NCBI GenBank assembly: GCA_944390285.1
Contig: CALXPN010000005.1
Coordinates: forward strand, 50,624-114,623
Direction of reading: 5' to 3'
Length of the DNA stretch: 64,000 bases
Source: an uncultured Clostridia bacterium
GTDB lineage: Bacteria > Bacillota > Clostridia > TANB77 > CAG-508
The notes below the pieces were generated by a model, which did not search any database, was not told the DNA's origin, and was given only the letters and a program-made list of their open reading frames with translations. The translations under genes and the position numbers were made by a program. This document shows positions 44,389-52,424 of this stretch, piece after piece (within the stretch, counting starts at the first letter, position 1; each line of letters begins with the position of its first letter).

Positions 44389-45050
44389 ATGTTAGAGGTA
44401 AAAAATTTAACTATTAAAATTATTAAAAGTGAAAAAGAGATTATTAAAGACTTAAGTTTTAGTGTAAATAAAAATGATAAACTCGCAATAATTGGTGAAG
44501 AAGGAAATGGAAAATCAACTTTGTTAAAATGCATTTATAATCAAGATTTAATTCAAGATTATGCTTTTGTAACAGGAAAAATAATAAAAAATAATTTAAA
44601 TATAGGTTATTTAGAACAGTTTTTAGAAAGTAGTTGGGAAAATCAAATTGTAGAAGATTATTTTGTTAAAAAATCATCTAATTCAGAAATTGACTATGAA
44701 AAATATGCAGAAATCTATAAATTAAACGAAATTTTTGGGATGTTAAATTTAGAGCAAGATTACTAAAAAAGAAGATGAAAAATGTTAAAGCTATGAAAAA
44801 TAGAGTTCAAGATAAAGAACTTACAGAAGCACCTGATGTAGAAGAAAAAATTTTTGCTAAATTTCATAACGAACCTGAAATTCATAATTCAAAAGTTATT
44901 TTGGATTTATATTTAAAAAAATTAGAGGTTCAAAATATTATTTTAAAAGAAAATATTCATATTGAGATTATAGGAAAAGAAAAAGTTTGTATTGTAGGAA
45001 AAATGGATCAGGGAAAACTACTTTAATAAAGAAAATTTATCTTTAATAAC
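44389..45050 (+). pseudogene. decayed ABC-F family ATPase gene
   Basis: ATG 44389 follows AAAGGAGG and encodes an ABC-F-like N-terminus (LEVKNLTIKI, Walker A GEEGNGKST near 42, IGYLEQFLE) that stops at 44766 before any signature or Walker B. A second frame (44775-45026) has the ABC-F inter-domain part (KAMKNRVQDKELTEAP) and reaches a second Walker A. That motif is spoiled by a missing A: restoring one base at about 45003 changes KMDQGKLL to KNGSGKTTLIKK. So both an internal deletion and a frameshift are present, and the second ATPase domain is mostly gone. Known ABC-F proteins act on the ribosome, many as antibiotic protection factors. Confidence 0.82.
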
Positions 45051-45064
45051 TATAAAACATATGG

Positions 45065-45070
45065 TATAAT
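45065..45070 (+). promoter_or_regulatory. extended -10 promoter
   Basis: TGGTATAAT gives a TGn-extended -10 (TATAAT 45065-45070) with only a weak -35. The expected start near 45077 excludes the in-frame TTG at 45076 as start of the Nudix gene. Confidence 0.5.
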
Positions 45071-45105
45071 CTACTTTGAAAAAAGAAAAGGAAGAGAGAT
45101 ATAAT

Positions 45106-45720
45106 ATGGATGAAATAATAAAATGGGCAATAGAAATACAAAGTTTAGCTCAAGCTGGACTAGAATATGGTACAGGAGTTTATGATTTAGAAAGATATAA
45201 AAGGTTAAGAGAAATATCAGCTGAAATGATGAGTTATAAAACAGATATTCCTATTGAGAAAGTAACAGATTTATTTTGTAATGAAAAAGGGTATCAAACA
45301 CCAAAGATAGATACAAGAGCAGTGATCTTTAAAGATGATAAAATCTTACTTGTTTACGAAAATGATGGATATTGGACTCTTCCAGGTGGCTGGTGTGAGG
45401 TAACAGAGACTATAGCGACAAATACCATAAAAGAAGCTAAAGAAGAAGCAGGGGTAAATGTAAAACCACTAAGAATAATTGCAATTCAAGATAGAAACAA
45501 GCATAATAAGCCAATAACAGTTTATAGTATTTGCAAAATATTTGTTTTATGCGAACTTTTGGGTGGAGAATTTAAAGAAAATAGTGAAACTATTAAAATG
45601 GAATATTTTGCTTTAAATGAATTACCAGAAAATATATCAGATGATAAATCTACAAAAGAACAAATACAAATGTGTTTTAAAGCTAAAGATGATAAAAACT
45701 GGAAAGTAGAATTTGATTAA
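45106..45720 (+). CDS. NUDIX hydrolase with N-terminal helical domain
   Basis: The start is ATG 45106 behind AAGGAAGAG; the protein has about 204 residues. Residues 1-65 form the helical N-terminal domain found in a Gram-positive Nudix subgroup (WAIEIQSLAQAGLEYG, YDLERYKRLREI). The Nudix fold follows with LPGGWCEVTETI and the Nudix helix IKEAKEEAGV, where the usual Arg of R-E-x-x-E-E is Lys. Metal-binding Glu residues are kept. These enzymes hydrolyse nucleoside diphosphates linked to other groups; the substrate is unknown. Confidence 0.88.
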   Translation: MDEIIKWAIEIQSLAQAGLEYGTGVYDLERYKRLREISAEMMSYKTDIPIEKVTDLFCNEKGYQTPKIDTRAVIFKDDKILLVYENDGYWTLPGGWCEVTETIATNTIKEAKEEAGVNVKPLRIIAIQDRNKHNKPITVYSICKIFVLCELLGGEFKENSETIKMEYFALNELPENISDDKSTKEQIQMCFKAKDDKNWKVEFD

Positions 45721-45745
45721 TTGAGTTTAAATAGGAGTTTTAGAT

Positions 45746-46522
45746 ATGGAGATTGCAATAGGATTAATAATACCTTTTTTAGGAACTATTTTAGGTTCTG
45801 CTATGGTATTTATTATGAAAAACAAAATGAATGAAAAATTAGAAAAATTATTATCAGGTTTTGCAGCAGGAGTGATGATGTCAGCATCTGTTTGGTCTTT
45901 ATTAATTCCATCTATGGATATGGCTAAAGAACAAAATGTTCCACCATGGATACCATCAGCTATTGGTTTTTCTTTAGGAATAGTATTTCTATTAATTTTA
46001 GATAGTATCATTCCACATTTACATATAAAAAAACAGGAAACAGAAGGAATAAAAGCAAAATTTAAAAGAGAAACAATGATGGTACTAGCAGTAACTCTGC
46101 ATAATATACCTGAGGGAATGGCAGTAGGGGTTACTTTGGCAGGTACTTTACTACATAATTCTGGTATAACAATAATGGGAGCTCTGGTTTTAGCTTTTGG
46201 GATAGCAATACAAAATTTTCCGGAAGGAGCAATAATTTCAATGCCTCTTAAGAGTGAAGGTATGTCTAGAAAAAAAGCGTTTTTATATGGTACATTATCA
46301 GGAATAGTAGAGCCAATTGCTGGAATTATTACAATATTATTAACAAGTATAGTTATTCCAATATTGCCATATATTTTAGCTTTTGCAGCAGGAGCAATGA
46401 TTTATGTTGTAGTTGAAGAACTAATACCAGAAGCACATGAAGGTACTCATTCTAATATAAGTACAATAGGAATAGCTCTAGGTTTTGTATTAATGATGAT
46501 TCTGGATGTAGCATTAGGGTAA
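45746..46522 (+). CDS. ZIP-family metal transporter
   Basis: The 258-residue protein has eight predicted helices and the two metal-channel motifs of ZIP proteins in helices 4 and 5: VTLHNIPEGMAVG (about 117) and GIAIQNFPEGAIIS (about 152), plus VEELIPEAHEG in helix 7. The family usually imports zinc or iron. This bacterial GufA-like version lacks the His-rich loop. TAGGAG precedes its ATG, 25 bases after the Nudix gene. Confidence 0.93.
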   Translation: MEIAIGLIIPFLGTILGSAMVFIMKNKMNEKLEKLLSGFAAGVMMSASVWSLLIPSMDMAKEQNVPPWIPSAIGFSLGIVFLLILDSIIPHLHIKKQETEGIKAKFKRETMMVLAVTLHNIPEGMAVGVTLAGTLLHNSGITIMGALVLAFGIAIQNFPEGAIISMPLKSEGMSRKKAFLYGTLSGIVEPIAGIITILLTSIVIPILPYILAFAAGAMIYVVVEELIPEAHEGTHSNISTIGIALGFVLMMILDVALG

Positions 46523-46561
46523 ATAAATAATTATGACATAAGATTCAAATGGAGGTGTACT

Positions 46562-47266
46562 TTGGAAAGATTAGATAAAATTATATCTTCACAAGGTAAA
46601 TATTCAAGAAAAGAAGTGAAAAAACTTATTTCAAATAGAAAAATATCTGTAAATGAAATTTATGTAACTAGTTCTAATATAAAAATAGATATAGAAAAAG
46701 ATACAATAAAAATAAATGGAGTTTTTTTAGATATAAAAAAGAATATTTATTTAATATTAAATAAACCTAAAGGTTATGTTTCAGCAACAAAAGATAATAA
46801 AGATAAAACTGTTTTAGAATTAGTACCAGAAAATTTATTTAGAAAAAATTTATTTCCAGCGGGAAGATTAGACAAAGATACAACAGGATTAATGATAATT
46901 ACAAATGATGGTGAATTTTCCCATAATATATTATCACCTAAAAAACATGTGAAAAAAACATATGAAGTTACAATAGACATACCAGTAACTCAAAAAATGA
47001 TTTTAGATTTCAAAAATGGAATTAAATTAAATGATGGAGTTTGTAAACCTAGTTTTTTAAAAATAATATCAGAATATACGGCAATAGTAACATTAACAGA
47101 AGGTAGATATCATCAAATAAAAAGAATGTTTGGTACATTTGGTGCAAAAGTATTAAATTTAAATAGAATATGTATTGGTAATTTAGAATTACCTACAAAT
47201 TTAAAAATAGGAGAGTGTAGAGAACTTACATCTGAAGAATTACTTAAATTGCAAGAAAAAATTTAA
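46562..47266 (+). CDS. rRNA pseudouridine synthase, RsuA/RluB/E/F family
   Basis: The 234-residue protein has an N-terminal S4 RNA-binding domain (ERLDKIISSQGKYSRKEVKKLI, 1-60) and the catalytic domain with the family Asp in GRLDKDTTGLMIITNDG (about 101-117), then KTYEVTI and EGRYHQIKRMF. It converts a specific uridine in rRNA to pseudouridine; RsuA-like 16S modification is likely but the target is not fixed by sequence. The TTG start at 46562 follows GGAGGTG. Confidence 0.93.
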   Translation: MERLDKIISSQGKYSRKEVKKLISNRKISVNEIYVTSSNIKIDIEKDTIKINGVFLDIKKNIYLILNKPKGYVSATKDNKDKTVLELVPENLFRKNLFPAGRLDKDTTGLMIITNDGEFSHNILSPKKHVKKTYEVTIDIPVTQKMILDFKNGIKLNDGVCKPSFLKIISEYTAIVTLTEGRYHQIKRMFGTFGAKVLNLNRICIGNLELPTNLKIGECRELTSEELLKLQEKI

Positions 47267-47352
47267 AAAAATACATACAAAATATAAAAAATATGTTAAA
47301 ATCTTTTAGTAATTAAGTTTAATAAGTTATATAGAAAGATGGGGAAAATTTT

Positions 47353-47889
47353 GTGAGAAGAAATAAAAAAATTATTTTAACAGCAGTACTACTTGCTATG
47401 CTTATTATTTTATCGAGATTTTTATCTATAAAAACTCCGATTATGAAAATAAGTTTAGCTTTTATTCCAACTATGTTATGTGCAACATGGTTAGGATATA
47501 AATGGACTATTTTATTAAATGTATTAGGAGATATTATAGGTGCAACATTATTTCCAACAGGACCATACTTTATAGGATATACAATAAGTACAGGAATTGC
47601 TGGTTTTATTTATGGAATTTTGTTATATAAGAAAGATAAAGATTCTTTTACTGATAAAATATTTATTTTAAGAACAGTTTTAGCTGTTATTTTAGTAGGA
47701 GTTATTGTAAATATGGGATTAAATACTTTATGGACAAGCATAACAGCAGGAAAGGCTTTTAAAATATTGTTTTTAACTAGAGTTACTAAACAGATTATTA
47801 TGATCCCAGTACATATAATAGTATTTTTATTTATTGAAAAAATAGTTAGAAAACCATTTGATAAATACATAAGGAGTAATAATGATTAA
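47353..47889 (+). CDS. folT: ECF transporter S component, folate type
   Basis: The 178-residue protein has six membrane helices. The N-terminal KIILTAVLLAMLIILSRFLSI, KISLAFIPTMLCATWLGYKW and GDIIGATLFPTGPYFIGYT match the folate-family ECF substrate-binding (S) component FolT. It starts at GTG 47353 behind GATGGGG. Its stop overlaps the start of an ECF ATPase by eight bases, and an EcfT follows, so this S component has a dedicated module. Folate specificity rests on sequence pattern only. Confidence 0.82.
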   Translation: MRRNKKIILTAVLLAMLIILSRFLSIKTPIMKISLAFIPTMLCATWLGYKWTILLNVLGDIIGATLFPTGPYFIGYTISTGIAGFIYGILLYKKDKDSFTDKIFILRTVLAVILVGVIVNMGLNTLWTSITAGKAFKILFLTRVTKQIIMIPVHIIVFLFIEKIVRKPFDKYIRSNND

Positions 47890-48706
47890 AGTAGAAAATG
47901 TTAGTTTTAAATATGAAGATGAATATGTTTTAAAAGATTTAAAATTTTCAGTAAATGAAGGTGAAATTATAGCTATTGTAGGAAAAAACGGTTCAGGAAA
48001 ATCTACAATTGGAAAATTAGTTTCTGGAATTATAAAATTAAAAGAAGGACATATTTATATAGATGATATAGATATTTTAAATAAAAAAAATATAAAGCTT
48101 ATTAGAAATAAAGTAGGAATTGTATTTCAAAATCCAGAAAATCAAATAATTTTCAATAACATTTATGATGAACTAGCATTTTCCATAAAAGATGTAAGCC
48201 AAAAAGAAATTGAAGAAAAAATAGAAAATGCATTAAGTAATGTAGACATGATTAAATATAAAAATCATGAATTATATACATTGTCATTGGGTCAAAAACA
48301 GAGGATAGCTATAGCTGAAACTTTAGTTAGAAATCCTAAATATATAATTTTGGATGAACCAACTTCAATGATTGATAGTAGTGGAAAACATAAAATCCAT
48401 GAAATAATAAAAAAATTAAAAAAGTCAGGATATACTATGGTTTGTATAACAAATTTAGCAGAAGAAATTTTATTTGCAGATAGAGTTTTAATTTTAGATA
48501 ATGGAAAAATAGCACATGAAATACAAAAAAAGGATTTATTAGAAAAAATAGATATTTTAAAACAATATAATATAAAAGAGCCAACTGTTTTGGAGATTTT
48601 ATATAAATTAAAAGAAAATGGTATAAAATTAGATATAAAAGATTTTACAGTAGATAATTTGGTTGAAACTATAAAGGGAAGAATTTTTAATGAAAAAAGT
48701 AATTGA
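47882..48706 (+). CDS. ECF transporter ATPase
   Basis: The 274-residue ATPase shows Walker A GKNGSGKST (about 36-44), Q-loop VFQNPENQI, signature LSLGQKQR (about 138), Walker B YIILDEPTSMID and a C-terminal extension typical of CbiO/EcfA proteins. General ECF energisers use two different ATPases; here only one is encoded between the S component and EcfT, which suggests a homodimer or a partner encoded elsewhere. Its 3' end overlaps ecfT by 17 bases. Confidence 0.9.
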   Translation: MIKVENVSFKYEDEYVLKDLKFSVNEGEIIAIVGKNGSGKSTIGKLVSGIIKLKEGHIYIDDIDILNKKNIKLIRNKVGIVFQNPENQIIFNNIYDELAFSIKDVSQKEIEEKIENALSNVDMIKYKNHELYTLSLGQKQRIAIAETLVRNPKYIILDEPTSMIDSSGKHKIHEIIKKLKKSGYTMVCITNLAEEILFADRVLILDNGKIAHEIQKKDLLEKIDILKQYNIKEPTVLEILYKLKENGIKLDIKDFTVDNLVETIKGRIFNEKSN

Positions 48707-49256
48707 TTTTTTGTTTTTTTTAATTTATGTAACAGCAATATTTTTTATGCCAAATAGAATATTTATTATAATAACTATATTTTTAATAAATCTATTAATT
48801 AGTATGTATTTAAAAATAAATTTAAAAAAAGAATTAAAAAATCTTCTGAATCTTTTACCATTTATCTTATTTACATTTATATTTAATTGTTTTCTGGATA
48901 CTATTAAAAATTCTCTATATATAGGTGGAAAATTATTATTAGTTTGTAATATGACATATATATATTCAAAAACAATTACTATTTTTGAATTCGCAAAAAT
49001 AATAGAAAAATTATGTACTCCTCTTAAAATTTTAAAAATAAATACAGAAGAAATAAAATTAGTAGTTTCTATTTGTATAGCAATATTTCCAATAATAAAA
49101 AAAGATTTAAAAGAACTAAAAGAAGCAAGTAAATATAAAGATATCAATTTAAATATTAAAAACATAAAAATAATTTTATCTAAATATTTAGTTTCACTTA
49201 TAAAAAGAGTTAATGAAATAGATGAAGCATTAATTGAAAAAGGATATGATTATTAA
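48690..49256 (+). CDS. ECF transporter T component
   Basis: The 188-residue protein has about five membrane helices and a basic cytoplasmic C-terminus; it contains a coupling-helix-like KIIEKLCTPLKIL and ends with RVNEIDEALIEKGYDY, close to the usual EcfT C-terminal A-R-G motif position (here E-K-G). It is shorter than typical EcfT (about 260), consistent with a dedicated folate module. It overlaps the ATPase gene and would link the ATPase to FolT. Confidence 0.8.
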   Translation: MKKVIDFLFFLIYVTAIFFMPNRIFIIITIFLINLLISMYLKINLKKELKNLLNLLPFILFTFIFNCFLDTIKNSLYIGGKLLLVCNMTYIYSKTITIFEFAKIIEKLCTPLKILKINTEEIKLVVSICIAIFPIIKKDLKELKEASKYKDINLNIKNIKIILSKYLVSLIKRVNEIDEALIEKGYDY

Positions 49257-49274
49257 TCAAGGAGGAAATATTAA

Positions 49275-50120
49275 ATGGAATATTTGATATTTATTATAAT
49301 TTATTTAATTTTAGGAGTAATATTTGATCAGGGATATAAAATTGCTACTAAATCTTTAACAAATTCAGGTGCATTAACAGTATTAATTGAATTTATTGGA
49401 GCAATATCTGTTTTGTGTGCTATTCCGTTTTTTGAAATAAAATTTCCAACAGATATAAAAGTATACATATTACTTGGATTATCAATAATTTTCTATACAA
49501 TAGTAGATAGATTAAATACTGTAGTAAGAAGTGGGATGGAAACATCAACATTTAGCGTAATAAGACAATTATCAACTGTTTTTATGATTTTTTCTGGAAT
49601 TATTTTCTTAAAAGAACCTTTTATATTAAGCAAATTTATAGGAGCAATTTTAATTGTAATTAGTAATATTTTAGTTTTTTATAAAAGAGGAGAAGGAAAA
49701 TATGATAAATACTTAATTTTAGGTATAGTTGCAAATATACTTTATACAGTAGCTTTATTTTTAGATGTAAATATTTCAGAAAATTTTACATTACCAATTT
49801 ATGCATCATTAACACTAGGAATACCATCAATCCTAATTTTTATTTTTGAGAGAATAAAATTTAAAGAATTAAAAAAAGAATTTGAAAATGGAAATAAAAA
49901 GGCAATAATAATAACAGGTATAGCTTGGTCTTTTTCAATAGTTGCGATTTTAAAAGCATATCAATTAGGAAGTGCAAGTATTGTTGCACCACTTGCGTCA
50001 TTAACTGTTATTTTAAATGTAATTGTAGGATATTTCTTATCAAAAGAAAAAGATAATATTCCTAAAAAGATTATTTCAGCAATATTAGTTATTTTAGGAA
50101 TAATTTTAATACAAATTTAA
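49275..50120 (+). CDS. EamA/DMT-family transporter
   Basis: The 281-residue protein has ten predicted helices in two similar halves (1-140 and 150-281), the EamA duplication. Recognisable parts are SVIRQLSTVFMIFSGIIFLKEPF in the first half and AYQLGSASIVAPLASLTVILNVIVGYFL in the second, where the first-half equivalent of a helix-5 pattern ends with FLKEP. Members export or import small metabolites; the substrate is unknown. AAGGAGG precedes the ATG. Confidence 0.87.
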   Translation: MEYLIFIIIYLILGVIFDQGYKIATKSLTNSGALTVLIEFIGAISVLCAIPFFEIKFPTDIKVYILLGLSIIFYTIVDRLNTVVRSGMETSTFSVIRQLSTVFMIFSGIIFLKEPFILSKFIGAILIVISNILVFYKRGEGKYDKYLILGIVANILYTVALFLDVNISENFTLPIYASLTLGIPSILIFIFERIKFKELKKEFENGNKKAIIITGIAWSFSIVAILKAYQLGSASIVAPLASLTVILNVIVGYFLSKEKDNIPKKIISAILVILGIILIQI

Positions 50121-50183
50121 GTTAGTTCACAAAAATTCTTTTACATTCATAAATTATATAAATTAGTTTTGGGAGGTTTATGA

Positions 50184-50702
50184 ATGTATATATTTAAAAA
50201 ATTATATGAAGATGCTAAAAATATTAGGGAAAAAGATCCTGCAGCAAGAAACGTTTTAGAGGTTATAATTTTATATTCTGGTTTTCATGCGATATTTTTT
50301 CATAGAATAGCACATTTTTTATATGAAAAAAAATGCTTTTTTTTAGCAAGATTTATTTCACAGTTTTCAAGATTTATTACTGGAATTGAAATACATCCAG
50401 GAGCTAAAATAGGAAGAAGATTATTTATAGATCATGGAATGGGAATTGTTATAGGAGAAACAGCAGAAATAGGGGATGATTGTATAATATATCATCAAGT
50501 GACTTTAGGAGGAACAGGAAAAGATGAATATAAAAGGCATCCAACACTTGGAAATAAAGTTTTAGTAGGAGCTGGAGCAAAAATATTAGGTCCAATAAAT
50601 ATTGGAGATGAAGCCAAAATAGGTGCTGGTGCTGTTGTATTAAAAGATGTTTATAATGGTGAAACTGTTGTTGGAATTCCAGCAAATAAAGTAGAAAAAT
50701 GA
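50184..50702 (+). CDS. cysE: serine O-acetyltransferase
   Basis: The 172-residue protein has the short CysE/EpsC form: an N-terminal helical part ([29 protein letters not shown]), then left-handed beta-helix hexapeptide repeats with catalytic [14 protein letters not shown] and [10 protein letters not shown] (His) and the loop [24 protein letters not shown]. It makes O-acetylserine from serine and acetyl-CoA for cysteine synthesis. GGGAGG precedes the ATG. No other cysteine-synthesis gene is adjacent. Confidence 0.95.
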   Translation: MYIFKKLYEDAKNIREKDPAARNVLEVIILYSGFHAIFFHRIAHFLYEKKCFFLARFISQFSRFITGIEIHPGAKIGRRLFIDHGMGIVIGETAEIGDDCIIYHQVTLGGTGKDEYKRHPTLGNKVLVGAGAKILGPINIGDEAKIGAGAVVLKDVYNGETVVGIPANKVEK

Positions 50703-50723
50703 TATAGAAAGGTAGTGATAAAA

Positions 50724-51248
50724 ATGAAAGAATTAAAAGATTATGTGAGGAGTATAATAGATTTTCCACAAAAAGGAGTAATATTTAGAGATGTAACTAC
50801 AGTATTACAAGATTCAGAAGGATTACAATTAGCAATAAACAGTATGCAAGAAAATTTGAAAGATTTAGATTTTAATGTAATTGTTGCTCCAGAATCTAGA
50901 GGATTTATATTTGGAATGCCAATTGCTTATAATATGAAAAAAGCTTTTGTACCAGTTAGAAAAAAGGGAAAATTACCTTGTGAAACAATTGAGGAAAGCT
51001 ATGATTTAGAATATGGAAAAGCAATATTAGAAATACATAAAGATGCAATAAAACTTGGTGATAAAGTTGTTATTATAGATGATTTAATGGCAACTGGTGG
51101 AACAATAGGGGCAATAATAAAATTAGTGGAAAGATTAGGCGGAAAAGTTGTTAAAATAAATTGTCTTATTGAACTACCAGATTTAAAAGGAAGAGAGAAA
51201 TTAAAAGATTATGAAATATGTTCTAGTATAGAGTATGAAGGAGAATAA
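50724..51248 (+). CDS. apt: adenine phosphoribosyltransferase
   Basis: The start is ATG 50724, 11 bases after GAAAGG; a GTG at 50715 is too close to it. The 174-residue enzyme carries FRDVTTVLQDSEGL, VAPESRGFIFG, VRKKGKLP and the PRPP-binding loop VVIIDDLMATGGTIGA. It converts adenine and PRPP to AMP. The MTA/SAH nucleosidase that follows releases adenine, so the two genes are metabolically linked. Confidence 0.97.
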   Translation: MKELKDYVRSIIDFPQKGVIFRDVTTVLQDSEGLQLAINSMQENLKDLDFNVIVAPESRGFIFGMPIAYNMKKAFVPVRKKGKLPCETIEESYDLEYGKAILEIHKDAIKLGDKVVIIDDLMATGGTIGAIIKLVERLGGKVVKINCLIELPDLKGREKLKDYEICSSIEYEGE

Positions 51249-51252
51249 TATT

Positions 51253-51948
51253 ATGATAGGAATAATTGCAGCAGAAGAAAAAGAAATGTTAGCTATAAAA
51301 AATAAAATGAGAAACATAGAAGAAGAAATAAAATATGATTTAATTTTTTTTAAAGGTAACTTAGAGGGAAAAGATTGTGTACTTGTAGAATGTGGCATAG
51401 GAAAAGTAAATTCTGCAAGAACTGCTCAGATAATGATAGATATGTATGATATAGATTATGTTATAAATATAGGTTCAGCAGGAGGATTAACATCAGATTT
51501 AAAAATTGAAGATATTGTTATAGCAAAAGATTTAGTTCAACATGATTTTGATATAACTGGTGTTGGAGATTATGAAAAAGGAGAAATTGCAAGGACTGGA
51601 AAATATTTTGAGTGTGATAAAAGATTAATAAAATTATGTAAAGAAACAATAGAAGAATTAAAAAATAGAAAATTTAATATAAAAATAGGTAGAATTGTAA
51701 CAGGGGATTGGTTTGCTTCAGATAAAAATAAAGCAATGCAAATTCAAAAAGATTTCGATGCAGATTGTATAGAAATGGAAGGAGCTTCAATTGCACAAGT
51801 TTGTTTTTTAGATAAAATACCATTTTTAGTTATAAGAGGAATTTCAGATACACAAAATGGTAATAACAAAATAGATTTTCATACATATCTTGAAGATGTT
51901 TCAAAAACTGTAAGTGAAATTTTACAAAACTTAATAAAAAAAATATAG
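51253..51948 (+). CDS. mtnN: 5'-methylthioadenosine/S-adenosylhomocysteine nucleosidase
   Basis: The start is ATG 51253, nine bases after AAGGAG. The in-frame ATG at 51235 overlaps the end of apt. The 232-residue enzyme has IIAAEEKEM at the N-terminus, the nucleoside pocket INIGSAGGLTSDL, D-F-D and the catalytic EMEGASIAQVCF with RGISDTQNG near the end. It cleaves adenine from MTA or SAH, recycling products of SAM use. It follows apt directly, which salvages the adenine it releases. Confidence 0.96.
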   Translation: MIGIIAAEEKEMLAIKNKMRNIEEEIKYDLIFFKGNLEGKDCVLVECGIGKVNSARTAQIMIDMYDIDYVINIGSAGGLTSDLKIEDIVIAKDLVQHDFDITGVGDYEKGEIARTGKYFECDKRLIKLCKETIEELKNRKFNIKIGRIVTGDWFASDKNKAMQIQKDFDADCIEMEGASIAQVCFLDKIPFLVIRGISDTQNGNNKIDFHTYLEDVSKTVSEILQNLIKKI

Positions 51949-52026
51949 TAATAATTGAATTAAATATAGAATAAAAACAACAAATATGATATATTAAATT
52001 TATAAAAAATTAAGGAGGAATGAGAA

Positions 52027-52401
52027 ATGGAATTAGTAATAAAAAAATGTAAATCATGTGGAGCAACAGTGAAAGTTATAGAAGATTGTAACTGTAAAGA
52101 TTGTGGAATAATTTGTTGTGGAGAGAAAATGGAAGTATTAGTCCCAAACTCAGTAGATGCAGCAATAGAAAAACATGTACCTACATATGAAGTAAAAGAT
52201 GGAAAAATATTTGTTACAGTAAATCATGTTATGGAAGAAGAACATTATATAGAATGGATTTGTATGGTATCAGATAAAAAGGAATGTACAGTTTATTTAA
52301 ATCCTGGAGAAGAGGCAAAGGCTCACTTTAAATATATACCAGGATCAACAATATATGCTTATTGCAATAAACATGGATTATGGAAAAAGGATGTAGAATA
52401 A
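52027..52401 (+). CDS. desulfoferrodoxin-type superoxide reductase
   Basis: The 124-residue protein has an N-terminal cysteine domain (CKSC, CNCKDCGIICCG) that would bind an iron centre, and a superoxide-reductase domain with the Fe ligands EKHVP, NHVMEEEHY and CNKHG (four His and one Cys). It reduces superoxide to peroxide without making oxygen, a defence used by anaerobes. AAGGAGG precedes the ATG. It stands before a flavoprotein gene on the same strand. Confidence 0.95.
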   Translation: MELVIKKCKSCGATVKVIEDCNCKDCGIICCGEKMEVLVPNSVDAAIEKHVPTYEVKDGKIFVTVNHVMEEEHYIEWICMVSDKKECTVYLNPGEEAKAHFKYIPGSTIYAYCNKHGLWKKDVE

Positions 52402-52424
52402 AATTAAAATATAAGAAGGCAAAT

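Noticed and set aside
45727..46011. Minus-strand open frame opposite the ZIP transporter
   Set aside because: It is a shadow of a clear transporter gene, with no start signal and no recognisable protein.
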